Of a stretch of DNA of 42,491 nucleotides, positions 33,584-41,750 are shown in pieces. How positions within the stretch are numbered: position 1 is the stretch's first letter; each line of letters opens with the position of its first letter. The notes under the pieces were generated by a model. It had not been told where the DNA came from. It did no database searches and worked only from the letters and a program-made list of their open reading frames with translations. The stretch comes from Lachnospiraceae bacterium (GTDB lineage: Bacteria; Bacillota; Clostridia; Lachnospirales; Lachnospiraceae). A program made the translations under genes and the position numbers. The stretch lies in contig JAFYCS010000081.1 in NCBI GenBank assembly GCA_017539565.1, forward strand, positions 1-42,491. The letters run 5' to 3'.

Positions 33584-34441
33584 TCAGACACCCTCCTTCC
33601 TGCCGTATATTACCTTCATGCCTTTTACTTCAGGCAAAAGATAATCAGTCAGATTTTTAATATCCGAATCTCTTCTGCAGATCACCACTTCGGTATCTTC
33701 GGGATAATACTTAAGCGCCTGCCTGAGCGAAAAGACCATCATGGAGAAAAGGTCTTTTTTTGCATCACCCCCGGAAGCCGTAAATACTTCAAGCCTTAAT
33801 CGGTCCGAAGGTGTTTTGTGTATCAGCAGAAAACCACTGACACGATCATCTGTTTCAACATAGCTGGAAACCTGCTGTTCAAACCAGCTCATGGATATGG
33901 TTCCCAGATCTTCCATCAGCTCACGTCTGCTGTGGAAGATACAATCCATTACCCCCCTGCGGAACGGTCTTACCATAAGGCTTCCCAGCTCTCTTATATA
34001 AGGAGGTGTCTTCCCCGATCTTGAAAAAGTTTTCTCATTCAGCTCTTTGAGGGTGACAACAATTTCCGAACCTTCTGTTTCACTTATATCAAATCCGGCC
34101 TTTTCAAATACCTTTTGTGTGATACCGGACTCATCCGGTTTCAGTTCAAAAAAACAGCTTACAGCATCCTCTTCACGGATCCTGTTCCGGAACTCCTCAA
34201 GTATCCGTCCGGCTTTATCGTCGTCTTCAGCATGCATGCTTACCAGCCGTGCCTCTGTATCCTTTTCATCATCGTCCAGATGGATCATCTCCCAGATCGC
34301 TGAGGCGATGACCTTACCCTTATCATCGGTCATCACGATACCGCGATAATATTCGCGTCCTATATTCTCTGTTTCTTCCCCACCTATAAGATCGTTATAC
34401 TGTTCCAGATTATCCTCTGTCAGTTCAATGATATCGCCCAT
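33584..34441 (-). CDS. GNAT-like protein, probably two tandem acetyltransferase-fold halves
   Basis: 285 residues. The first half (MGDIIELTEDNLEQY, then YYRGIVMTDDKGKVIASAIWEM and ARLVSMHAEDDDKAGRILEEF) has the strand order of a GNAT acetyltransferase, and the second half repeats it (DDRVSGFLLIHKTPSDRLRLEVF, SMMVFSLRQALKYYPEDTEVVICR). The acetyl-CoA loop (R/Q-x-x-G-x-G/A) is not well kept in either. The ATG at 34439-34441 has AAGGAG 7 bases upstream. It sits between the RsbW-like ATPase and the degenerate GGDEF protein. Function unknown. Confidence 0.7.
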   Translation of the reverse strand: MGDIIELTEDNLEQYNDLIGGEETENIGREYYRGIVMTDDKGKVIASAIWEMIHLDDDEKDTEARLVSMHAEDDDKAGRILEEFRNRIREEDAVSCFFELKPDESGITQKVFEKAGFDISETEGSEIVVTLKELNEKTFSRSGKTPPYIRELGSLMVRPFRRGVMDCIFHSRRELMEDLGTISMSWFEQQVSSYVETDDRVSGFLLIHKTPSDRLRLEVFTASGGDAKKDLFSMMVFSLRQALKYYPEDTEVVICRRDSDIKNLTDYLLPEVKGMKVIYGRKEGV

Positions 34442-34451
34442 CAGCTTCTCC

Positions 34452-34874
34452 TTATGCACGCAGAAGTTTTTTGATCACGAGTACATTTTTACCGTCTTCA
34501 TATCTGTAACTCACATCATCCATCATCTCTTTCACAAGATAGATCCCAAGACCGCCTATCTGCCTTTCTTCCGCAGGCAGGTCAGTATCGGGAGCCGGAG
34601 CCGCAAGGGGATCAAAAGCAACACCGCTGTCAGTAAAGCGCAGTATGGCCGCACCGTCTTCAACGCTTACCGCAACTTCGGCCTCTCCTTTTGTTCCCGG
34701 ATATGCATAAGAAGCGATGTTAACAAACACCTCTTCTACGCCCAGCTCAATCTGCATAAGAACCGCCTCATCCACTCCGTACTCCGTAAGTACCTGTGAT
34801 ACAAATTCCCACACAGCAGGGAAGTTTCCGGTCTCAGCCCCAAATTTTCTTGATACGGATCCGGATACTTTCAT
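34452..34874 (-). CDS. RsbW/SpoIIAB-like serine kinase or ATP-binding regulator
   Basis: 140 residues. GHKL-fold ATPase of the anti-sigma kinase type. N box ELGVEEVFVNIASYAYP, G1 FTDSGVAFDP and G2 IGGLGIYLVKEMMDDVSY are present. In known systems it phosphorylates the STAS partner and binds a sigma factor or another target. Its ATG overlaps the stop of the preceding gene (ATGA). No sigma factor gene is adjacent, so its target is not known here. Confidence 0.88.
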   Translation of the reverse strand: MKVSGSVSRKFGAETGNFPAVWEFVSQVLTEYGVDEAVLMQIELGVEEVFVNIASYAYPGTKGEAEVAVSVEDGAAILRFTDSGVAFDPLAAPAPDTDLPAEERQIGGLGIYLVKEMMDDVSYRYEDGKNVLVIKKLLRA

Positions 34875-35503
34875 TTCTTATCATATCTTTTTATGATGGT
34901 CATCTCAACAATATCTCCGCGCACACCTACACGCACATCGTCTGCAATATTTGCAACAACGGATTTCTCAAGTTCGTCCCAGGCTTCTTCCGACTTCTTC
35001 TGATTTTTTTCCTTCTCAACCATACTCCTGTACTGCAGAAGTGACCATTCAAAGTCCATGGCATCGATGCTGCCGTCAGTACGCGCTCCCATCATGCCGT
35101 ACATAACACTGCCGTCATCATATTCATTCTGCAGTCCGTCAATGCTGTCGGGATCGTTGAGGGCATTAACCACGAGGTTTCTGATCATCTCCATGATGCC
35201 CACGCTGCTCTCGTTCTTTCCGCTTCCCGAAAGAGCTATGAGTTTCTTTTTCTTCCGGCGGTCCATATATGTATCTGCCCTTAAGCAGATATGGCATTCT
35301 CCGTCAACGCCTTCAAGCCAGAACTGCCCTTCAAATCCACCGGTGATGCCACGGACAAGCCCCATCATCTCTTCACTCAGCAGACGGATATATAAGCCCT
35401 GCTCGGCATCAAGATCTTCATACTGTGCGAAGCGTTCCGCTTCCTCAAGAGCCTTCTCTATACCGGCGCCTTCGCTGTATACCATTATCTTATCGGTTGT
35501 CAT
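34871..35503 (-). CDS. Hypothetical protein of the partner-switching operon
   Basis: 210 residues, not recognised. The first 120 residues (ALEEAERFAQYEDLD, LYIRLLSEEMMGLVRGITGGFEGQFWLEG, then ECHICLRADT) have an alternating helix/strand pattern like a GHKL ATPase fold, but the N-box asparagine and glycine motifs are missing, so a degenerate, non-catalytic RsbW relative is possible (low confidence). The C-terminal part is charged and ends with a strand (VRVGVRGDIVEMTIIKRYDKK). The ATG at 35501-35503 has AAGGAG 5 bases upstream; the frame opening at 35542 is rejected. It lies between the STAS gene (10 bases away) and the RsbW-like gene (overlap). Confidence 0.75.
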   Translation of the reverse strand: MTTDKIMVYSEGAGIEKALEEAERFAQYEDLDAEQGLYIRLLSEEMMGLVRGITGGFEGQFWLEGVDGECHICLRADTYMDRRKKKKLIALSGSGKNESSVGIMEMIRNLVVNALNDPDSIDGLQNEYDDGSVMYGMMGARTDGSIDAMDFEWSLLQYRSMVEKEKNQKKSEEAWDELEKSVVANIADDVRVGVRGDIVEMTIIKRYDKK

Positions 35504-35513
35504 ATCTTCTCCT

Positions 35514-35795
35514 TTATCCTTCGATACTGAAAATCTGCGCAAATCCGGTCACTTCAAACACCTTGCGCACCATCTCACCGGCATTCTTTATCACCATATC
35601 GCCGCCGGCAGCCTTGCATTCCTTCTGCGTTGCCAGGAGCGTACGCAGCCCCACTGAAGATATGTATACCGTATCGGCCATATCGATAGTCAGCTTATTC
35701 TTCCCCTCTGCTATCATCTCTTTCAGATCCTCTGACATTCCGGGATTGGTACTGATGTCGATCTTTTCGGGTGTTCTGTAGATTCCTGTGTTCAT
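35514..35795 (-). CDS. STAS-domain anti-anti-sigma-type protein (RsbV/SpoIIAA-like)
   Basis: 93 residues. Small cytoplasmic STAS protein whose phosphorylation state switches the partner. Motif DTVYISSVGLRTLL places the phospho-acceptor at Ser46 or Ser47 (Ser47 by comparison with RsbV). ATG at 35793-35795 with AAAGGAG upstream. It follows the phosphatase gene by 33 bp, which fits the phosphatase acting on this protein. Confidence 0.92.
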   Translation of the reverse strand: MNTGIYRTPEKIDISTNPGMSEDLKEMIAEGKNKLTIDMADTVYISSVGLRTLLATQKECKAAGGDMVIKNAGEMVRKVFEVTGFAQIFSIEG

Positions 35796-35828
35796 ATTGT
35801 CTCCTTTCGTTTATGCACTCCGTCACGA

Positions 35829-37388
35829 TCAGGTTCCCCTGTATTCAAGGCAGAGCATTGTAATATCATCTGATTGTTCAGCCCCACGGGTATATTCCGC
35901 GAGGGCATTACTTACTATCCCGATCACTTCTTCAGGGCCGGCGTCACGTCCGGTGTTCATCACCTCCACCAGCCGCTCTTCGCCGAAAAGCTCACCGGCA
36001 GTATTCATCGCTTCACTCACGCCGTCCGTATATACAAACAGCCTATCCCCCTTCTCCATCTTAAACCTGTGCTCCGCAAACGGCATATCCTCCATTACAG
36101 CTACCGGCGGGGAGTGTTTGTATATTATCATCTCATAACCGTCACCGTTACGCATATAAACAGGATGCTCATGTCCTGCATTTGCCGCCACGCCTTCGCC
36201 GGTGGATATACAGAGCACCGCTGCCCATATGGTAACGAACATATCTATATCACCCTTCTCGGTAAGATGCCTGTTGACACGGCTTAAGGCCTCCGAAGGT
36301 GATGCCCCTGCCTGCATGCTTATCTTTAAGAGTGACTTTGATACCATCATGAACAGTGACGCAGGTACGCCCTTTCCGGATACGTCAGCGATCACCAGTC
36401 CCAGGTGGTCATCATCGATCAGGAAGAAATCGTAGAAATCCCCTCCAACCTCTTTCGCAGGTTTCATCGATGCAAAGAGCTCAAACTCATGCCTTCCCGG
36501 AAACGCAGGGAACTTATCCGGCAATACATACTTCTGTATCGTTGCCGCCATAGCCATATCCCTGGCAGCTGCCGCCTGCTCTTTTCCCCTTGACACGTTG
36601 ACCACACAGTACATAAGTACCATAACCGCCATCATCACCGGATATGCAACGGAAAGTCCGTATACGGCCACCGTCATTATGCTTACTGCCAACGGAGCCA
36701 ATATGTACATGGCCATCGCCATCAGCTGATAGAGCCGCAGCTTTTTTCGTTCCCTGATGATCATCCACAAAGATATCAGTATCATAAAGAAACTGTATAT
36801 CTGATGTAGAGGATATAAAGCCGATCTGGAGTACTCCCCCATCTCATTAACTGTAAAATACTGTCCGAAGAACAGATTGGCCACGCACATCGAAAGGCTG
36901 ATGATCATGCCGATCAAAACAGCTGTATCCAGCTTCTTACGTATCTTATCATCCGGGTGGAGTATCTCTGTTATATAATGCCAGAAGAAAAAACAGGATA
37001 TGGGCATGCACATGTAATATACGGTATTGACCAGTATATTACCGATGCGCTGCTGCGGCAGGCCGTTAACAAGCCAGGCCATCCCGTCCGTGAACAATGC
37101 CAGCAGCACCACATTTAACAGGTACTGATAATGCTTAAGGCGGTTATTAAAGAGCGTCCCGTCTATCATGCTGCATATGTAGATCAGGTAACCGACCACC
37201 ATAGAAGCCAGATCAAAAGAGATATTGATCACATATGTCGACTCTAAGTTGCGCGGCTTACGGTGCATCAGCTCGATGATAATGATACCTATAAGAAATA
37301 CACATACCAGGCTGTCGACAATGATCCTGCCCCTCATGCTCCTCTTTACGATATGACTCTTTTTCTTTCTGATATCGCTATCGCTCAT
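35829..37388 (-). CDS. Membrane PP2C phosphatase (RsbU/SpoIIE-type)
   Basis: 519 residues. Residues 1-270 carry about seven or eight transmembrane helices. A helix with AAAARDMAMAATIQKYVLPDKFPAF precedes the PP2C-like phosphatase domain, which has the metal-binding motifs VGGDFYDFF, IADVSGKGVPAS, YTDGVSEA and QSDDITML. It would dephosphorylate the STAS protein in response to a membrane signal. The ATG at 37386-37388 has AGAGGG 10 bases upstream; the arginine-rich longer frame from 37532 is rejected. First gene of the operon. Confidence 0.92.
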   Translation of the reverse strand: MSDSDIRKKKSHIVKRSMRGRIIVDSLVCVFLIGIIIIELMHRKPRNLESTYVINISFDLASMVVGYLIYICSMIDGTLFNNRLKHYQYLLNVVLLALFTDGMAWLVNGLPQQRIGNILVNTVYYMCMPISCFFFWHYITEILHPDDKIRKKLDTAVLIGMIISLSMCVANLFFGQYFTVNEMGEYSRSALYPLHQIYSFFMILISLWMIIRERKKLRLYQLMAMAMYILAPLAVSIMTVAVYGLSVAYPVMMAVMVLMYCVVNVSRGKEQAAAARDMAMAATIQKYVLPDKFPAFPGRHEFELFASMKPAKEVGGDFYDFFLIDDDHLGLVIADVSGKGVPASLFMMVSKSLLKISMQAGASPSEALSRVNRHLTEKGDIDMFVTIWAAVLCISTGEGVAANAGHEHPVYMRNGDGYEMIIYKHSPPVAVMEDMPFAEHRFKMEKGDRLFVYTDGVSEAMNTAGELFGEERLVEVMNTGRDAGPEEVIGIVSNALAEYTRGAEQSDDITMLCLEYRGT

Positions 37389-37422
37389 CCGCGCACTGTT
37401 CCCTCTGCATATGATCCGTTTA

Positions 37423-37451
37423 ATTATACAAAAAAACAGGCATGCCCGCAA
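37423..37451 (-). promoter_or_regulatory. Promoter of the partner-switching operon, overlapping a terminator
   Basis: Minus-strand TTGCGG (37446-37451), 17-bp spacer and a perfect TATAAT (37423-37428). The -35 lies in the loop of the upstream terminator hairpin and its T run forms part of the spacer. Confidence 0.55.
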
Positions 37452-37459
37452 GCACGCCT
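37430..37459 (-). terminator. Terminator of the lipoprotein gene
   Basis: AGGCGTGC pairs with GCATGCCT on the minus strand (37452-37459 with 37438-37445, one G-U pair), followed by TTTTTTT. It lies 12 bases after the lipoprotein stop. Confidence 0.88.
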
Positions 37460-37471
37460 GATCGTCTTTTC

Positions 37472-38923
37472 TTATTCCCACTCTGCGGACAGCTCTCCGC
37501 CGGATCCTATCGACAGCTCTCCGAACCGGCACTCCCAGGTTTCAAGATTTAATACATCATATACGGGAATACCGTGAGACTGCGTGATCACATAGACAGG
37601 AAAAGTTACTTCTTCTCCCCAGATACAGTCTTGCTTGGGAAGGTACTGGACTCCTGCGTCAAATTCATCCACATGGCTTATCTCCCCGCCCGATAAAGTA
37701 TAGGTGTCCATATAAGAAAAATCATACTCGTCGTGCGTTAATAGCAGAACAATCTTCCCGTCTTTGTGGACAAGATACGCCTCGTAATCATAGGGCTGGT
37801 CTTCTTCATCCTCTTTGATCTCTGTCAGATTATTATTAAGATCCACAACCGCGCCTAAATTTAGTTTAAAATGATAGTCCCCTCCGCGGTTGGGTTCTTT
37901 CAGATCATATACACGTATGCTCTCACTTATGCCGTCATCTTCCGCATCAAAAACAGTCGTGCAATCCTTAGGAAGTTTCATTACCCACTCATCCGGCTCT
38001 GTAGTCAGGGGTCCGCCGGTAAAGATATCACCGTTTACATCCTCCGAAAAAAGTACCGTTGCGGATGCCACCCAGGGCATAAAAGTGAACGTATCAAAGT
38101 AAAAGCTTATGCCCTGCGGTTCCAGGACCCAGCTATACTCTCCCATATCCATGTATTCGAGCATTTCCTTCCTTGTCCGCCCGGCATCGACAGGGTAATC
38201 CTGCATGCCCATAAGCCCCTCGTGTACCGCCACACTAAGCTTTTCGGACAGCAGGTCATAAAACGCCTCTTCATCTGCCACCACATCGGAAAACTCAACT
38301 TCCGATCCGTCTTCAACATAATAGTTATATGCCCTTACGCATACATCATCATATTCGCCGTTAAGATCAAAGTAGGTATTCTCATACATAAAGCTTAAGA
38401 CATTTTCATCCGCCCTGCGGGTATATACCCTGTTATAAAAGTATTTGGGATACTCTCCCATATCTTTTTCATGTTCAAGCTCTGCAGCGCTCATGGCGCT
38501 TAACAGCTCCGCATAACCCGAACAGCTCTCGCCCAACATCTCTTCCGTATGGAAAGCAACCTCCTCAAGGGAATCACGCAGTCCCGGATGTGACTTTCCG
38601 TACTCTATGCCGGTATGCAGCAGTTCGTATGTATACGCGAGCTCATAGCCGTTTTTATCCGCATCAAAATTCTTATAACGCTCCGACATTACAAGTTCCG
38701 GCACCTCCTGCGCTGACTTAACAGACGCCTGTGTGGGTTCCGGCTCTGCCTCCGTAGGTGTGGGCTCCGCTTCCACGGGTGCCTCTGTGGGAGTGGGATC
38801 GTCCTCATCCTCTTCTTTGGGTATGTACGGCCCTCTGGGGTCGTCGATCTTCTGGCAGGCTGCGAGCATGGCAGATGCAGTTATAAGGCCAAGTGCTATT
38901 CTGACAATATTGTTCTTTTTCAT
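37472..38923 (-). CDS. Lipoprotein with DUF3298/RsiV-like domain
   Basis: 483 residues. Type II signal peptide with lipobox MLAAC (Cys23), then a Pro/Thr/Glu linker (about 36-68) for spanning the wall. The middle part (FYNRVYTR, FDLNGEYDDVCVRAYNYYVEDGSEVEFSDVVADEEAF in pieces, then GISFYFDTFTFMPW) follows the DUF3298 pattern found in RsiV and PdaC. The C-terminal 200 residues resemble an internal beta-repeat region (YHFKLNLGAVVDLN; YEAYLVHKDGKIVLLL). The ATG at 38921-38923 has AGGGG upstream. Single gene between ppdK and the partner-switching operon. Its role is unknown. Confidence 0.8.
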   Translation of the reverse strand: MKKNNIVRIALGLITASAMLAACQKIDDPRGPYIPKEEDEDDPTPTEAPVEAEPTPTEAEPEPTQASVKSAQEVPELVMSERYKNFDADKNGYELAYTYELLHTGIEYGKSHPGLRDSLEEVAFHTEEMLGESCSGYAELLSAMSAAELEHEKDMGEYPKYFYNRVYTRRADENVLSFMYENTYFDLNGEYDDVCVRAYNYYVEDGSEVEFSDVVADEEAFYDLLSEKLSVAVHEGLMGMQDYPVDAGRTRKEMLEYMDMGEYSWVLEPQGISFYFDTFTFMPWVASATVLFSEDVNGDIFTGGPLTTEPDEWVMKLPKDCTTVFDAEDDGISESIRVYDLKEPNRGGDYHFKLNLGAVVDLNNNLTEIKEDEEDQPYDYEAYLVHKDGKIVLLLTHDEYDFSYMDTYTLSGGEISHVDEFDAGVQYLPKQDCIWGEEVTFPVYVITQSHGIPVYDVLNLETWECRFGELSIGSGGELSAEWE

Positions 38924-38944
38924 AATATACCCCTAAATTCAATT

Positions 38945-38982
38945 AAAAACCGCCTGAAAGTTATCTTACACTATCAGGCGGT
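38945..38982 (-). terminator. Terminator of ppdK
   Basis: ACCGCCTGA / TCAGGCGGT (38974-38982 with 38949-38957) with a 16-nt loop, followed by TTTTTAATT on the minus strand. Confidence 0.88.
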
Positions 38983-39013
38983 GCATTTCAATCATTCACT
39001 GAAGGCGCAGTCT

Positions 39014-41650
39014 TTATTTAGCCTTCTTTGCAGCGATAGCTGCCTGTGCTGCTGCCAGACGTGCGATGGGCACACGGTAAGGTGAGCAGGATACATAGTC
39101 AAGACCGATCTTGTTGCAGAACTCGATGGATGAAGGATCTCCGCCGTGCTCACCGCAGATACCGCAGTGGATCTCGGGACGTACGCTCTTGCCCTTCTTG
39201 ATAGCCATATCCATCAGCTCGCCTACACCGTCCTGGTCCAGACGTGCAAACGGGTCGTTCTCGAATATCTTTCTCTCATAGTATGCCTGAAGGAACTTGC
39301 CTGCATCATCACGGGAGAAACCGTAGGTCATCTGTGTAAGGTCGTTGGTACCGAAGCAGAAGAACTCAGCCTCCTTAGCAATGGTATCAGCGGTAAGAGC
39401 TGCACGGGGGATCTCTATCATGGTACCTACTTCGTACTTGAGATCGCTCTTAAGTGCCTTGAGCTCATCATCAGCTGCCTTTACAACGATATCCTTAACG
39501 AATTTAAGCTCCTTAGCATCACCTACAAGAGGGATCATGATCTCGGGAACCACTTTCCAGTCGGGATGCTTCTTAGCGGTATTTACAGCTGCGCGGATAA
39601 CAGCGATGGTCTGCATCTTTGCGATCTCGGGATAGGTGACATCCAGACGGATACCACGGTGACCCATCATGGGGTTGAACTCCACGAGGCTCTCTATCTT
39701 AGCCTTGATCTCAGCTACGCTCTTGCCCTTAGCTGCAGCCAGCTTCTTGATATCTTCCTCAGTCTTGGGAACGAACTCATGCAGAGGGGGATCCAGGAAA
39801 CGGATGGTAACAGGGTTGCCTTCCATAGCCTCAAAGAGCTGCTCGAAGTCTCCCTGCTGAAGGGGCTCGATCTTCTCCAGTGCTTTCTCACGCTCCTCAA
39901 CACTGTCGGAAACGATCATCTCGCGGAATGCTTCAATCCTGTCCTCATCAAAGAACATGTGCTCTGTACGGCAGAGACCGATACCTTCTGCGCCAAGCTC
40001 ACGTGCCTTCTTTGCATCATGAGGGGTATCTGCATTGGTACGTACCTTAAGTGTACGGTACTTGTCTGCCCATGCCATGATACGGCCGAACTCACCTGCG
40101 ATCTGTGCATCAACAGTAGGTACGGCACCGTCATATATATTACCTGTTGTACCGTCAAAGGAGATAACATCGCCTTCGTGATATTCCTTGCCGGCAAGTG
40201 TGAATTTCTTGTTCTCTTCATCCATGATGATGTCGCCGCATCCGGATACACAGCAGGCACCCATACCACGTGCAACAACGGCTGCATGGCTGGTCATACC
40301 GCCGCGAACGGTCAGGATACCCTGTGAAACCTTCATACCGGTTATATCCTCGGGTGAAGTCTCAAGACGTACCAGAACGACCTTCTCTCCTCTTGCTGCC
40401 CACTCTTCTGCATCAGCTGCGGTAAATACTATCTTACCGCTTGCAGCACCGGGAGCTGCGCCCAGAGCCTTACCGATGAGACGTGCACGTACGATAGCGC
40501 TCTGATCAAAGGTAGGATGAAGCAGGGTATCAAGGTTACGGGGCTCTATCATTGCAACAGCCTCTTCCTCTGTTCTCATGCCCTCATCAACCAGGTCACA
40601 TGCGATCTTAAGAGCTGCCTGAGCGGTACGCTTACCGTTACGGGTCTGCAGCATGTACAGTTTTCCGTGCTCAACGGTGAACTCCATATCCTGCATATCA
40701 CGGTAGTGGCTCTCAAGCTTCTGACAAACATCCTTAAACTGCTCAAATGCCTCAGGGAACTTCTCTTCCATCTCGGCTATCTTCATAGGTGTACGGACAC
40801 CTGCAACAACGTCTTCACCCTGTGCGTTGGTAAGGAACTCACCGAAAAGACCCTTCTCGCCGTTTGCGGGGTTACGTGTGAAAGCAACGCCGGTACCGCA
40901 GTCATCACCCATATTACCGAATGCCATTGACTGTACGTTTACTGCGGTTCCCCATGAATAAGGGATATCATTGTCTCTTCTGTATACGTTTGCACGGGGA
41001 TTGTCCCAGCTGCGGAACACGGCCTTGATGGCGCCGACCAGCTGTACCTGGGGATCCGTAGGGAAATCCTCCCCCAGTTTATTCTTGTATTCTGCCTTGA
41101 ACTGGTTTGCGAGCTCCTTCAGATCGTCCGCATCCAGCTCTACATCCTGCTTCACGCCCTTGCGGCTCTTCATCTTGTCGATGAGCTGCTCGAAATATTT
41201 CTTGCCCACTTCCATGACCACGTCCGAATACATCTGGATGAAACGGCGGTAGCAGTCCCAGGCCCAGCGGGGATTCTGTGATTTTTCCGCCAGCACGGCC
41301 ACCACATCCTCGTTCAGACCAAGGTTCAGTATCGTGTCCATCATGCCGGGCATCGATGCTCTTGCGCCGGAACGTACGGATACCAGAAGGGGATTCTCCT
41401 TATCGCCGAATTTCTTTCCGGTGATCTCCTGAAGCTTTTCTACATATTCATTTACCTGCGCCATGATCTCGTCGTTGATCTGGCGTCCGTCTTCATAATA
41501 CTGCGTGCAGGCCTCCGTGGTAATGGTAAAACCCTGGGGCACCGGCAGTCCCAGATTGGTCATCTCGGCAAGGTTTGCACCTTTCCCCCCAAGCAGCTCG
41601 CGCATGTCCGCCGCGCCTTCACTGAACAGATACACCCATTTCTTTGCCAT
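39014..41650 (-). CDS. ppdK: Pyruvate, phosphate dikinase
   Basis: 878 residues, full length for the family. Interconverts pyruvate, ATP and phosphate with PEP, AMP and pyrophosphate; in clostridia often a PPi-linked glycolytic step. The N-terminal ATP-grasp part starts WVYLFSEG and has LLGGKGANLAEMTNLGLPVPQGF. The swivelling phosphohistidine domain has GGMTSHAAVVARGMG. The C-terminal PEP/pyruvate barrel has IGLCRTEHMFF and the end motif HCGICGEHGGDPSSIEFC. The ATG at 41648-41650 has GGAGAATGAT upstream; the longer frame from 41704 is rejected. The PPDK regulatory kinase gene is not in the window. Promoter at 41714-41722 and terminator after the gene. Confidence 0.97.
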   Translation of the reverse strand: MAKKWVYLFSEGAADMRELLGGKGANLAEMTNLGLPVPQGFTITTEACTQYYEDGRQINDEIMAQVNEYVEKLQEITGKKFGDKENPLLVSVRSGARASMPGMMDTILNLGLNEDVVAVLAEKSQNPRWAWDCYRRFIQMYSDVVMEVGKKYFEQLIDKMKSRKGVKQDVELDADDLKELANQFKAEYKNKLGEDFPTDPQVQLVGAIKAVFRSWDNPRANVYRRDNDIPYSWGTAVNVQSMAFGNMGDDCGTGVAFTRNPANGEKGLFGEFLTNAQGEDVVAGVRTPMKIAEMEEKFPEAFEQFKDVCQKLESHYRDMQDMEFTVEHGKLYMLQTRNGKRTAQAALKIACDLVDEGMRTEEEAVAMIEPRNLDTLLHPTFDQSAIVRARLIGKALGAAPGAASGKIVFTAADAEEWAARGEKVVLVRLETSPEDITGMKVSQGILTVRGGMTSHAAVVARGMGACCVSGCGDIIMDEENKKFTLAGKEYHEGDVISFDGTTGNIYDGAVPTVDAQIAGEFGRIMAWADKYRTLKVRTNADTPHDAKKARELGAEGIGLCRTEHMFFDEDRIEAFREMIVSDSVEEREKALEKIEPLQQGDFEQLFEAMEGNPVTIRFLDPPLHEFVPKTEEDIKKLAAAKGKSVAEIKAKIESLVEFNPMMGHRGIRLDVTYPEIAKMQTIAVIRAAVNTAKKHPDWKVVPEIMIPLVGDAKELKFVKDIVVKAADDELKALKSDLKYEVGTMIEIPRAALTADTIAKEAEFFCFGTNDLTQMTYGFSRDDAGKFLQAYYERKIFENDPFARLDQDGVGELMDMAIKKGKSVRPEIHCGICGEHGGDPSSIEFCNKIGLDYVSCSPYRVPIARLAAAQAAIAAKKAK

Positions 41651-41713
41651 ATCATTCTCCTTCTCTTTTAAAAGTATAGTAAAACAAAGCGGGTCTGCAC
41701 CCACATTGTATTT

Positions 41714-41722
41714 ATTCTAGCA
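41714..41722 (-). promoter_or_regulatory. Extended -10 promoter of ppdK
   Basis: Minus-strand TGCTAGAAT (TG at 41721-41722, TAGAAT at 41714-41719), about 65 bp before the start codon. No strong -35. Confidence 0.5.
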
Positions 41723-41750
41723 CAAAACGGAACTTATTGCACGATATATT

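Noticed and set aside
37388-37532. Arginine-rich 48-residue N-terminal extension of the PP2C phosphatase
   Set aside because: It would cross the lipoprotein terminator and promoter, and the ATG at 37386-37388 has its own ribosome binding site.
39146-40327. 393-codon plus-strand open frame inside ppdK
   Set aside because: It lies opposite conserved ppdK motifs, has no ribosome binding site, and its composition is that of an antisense frame.
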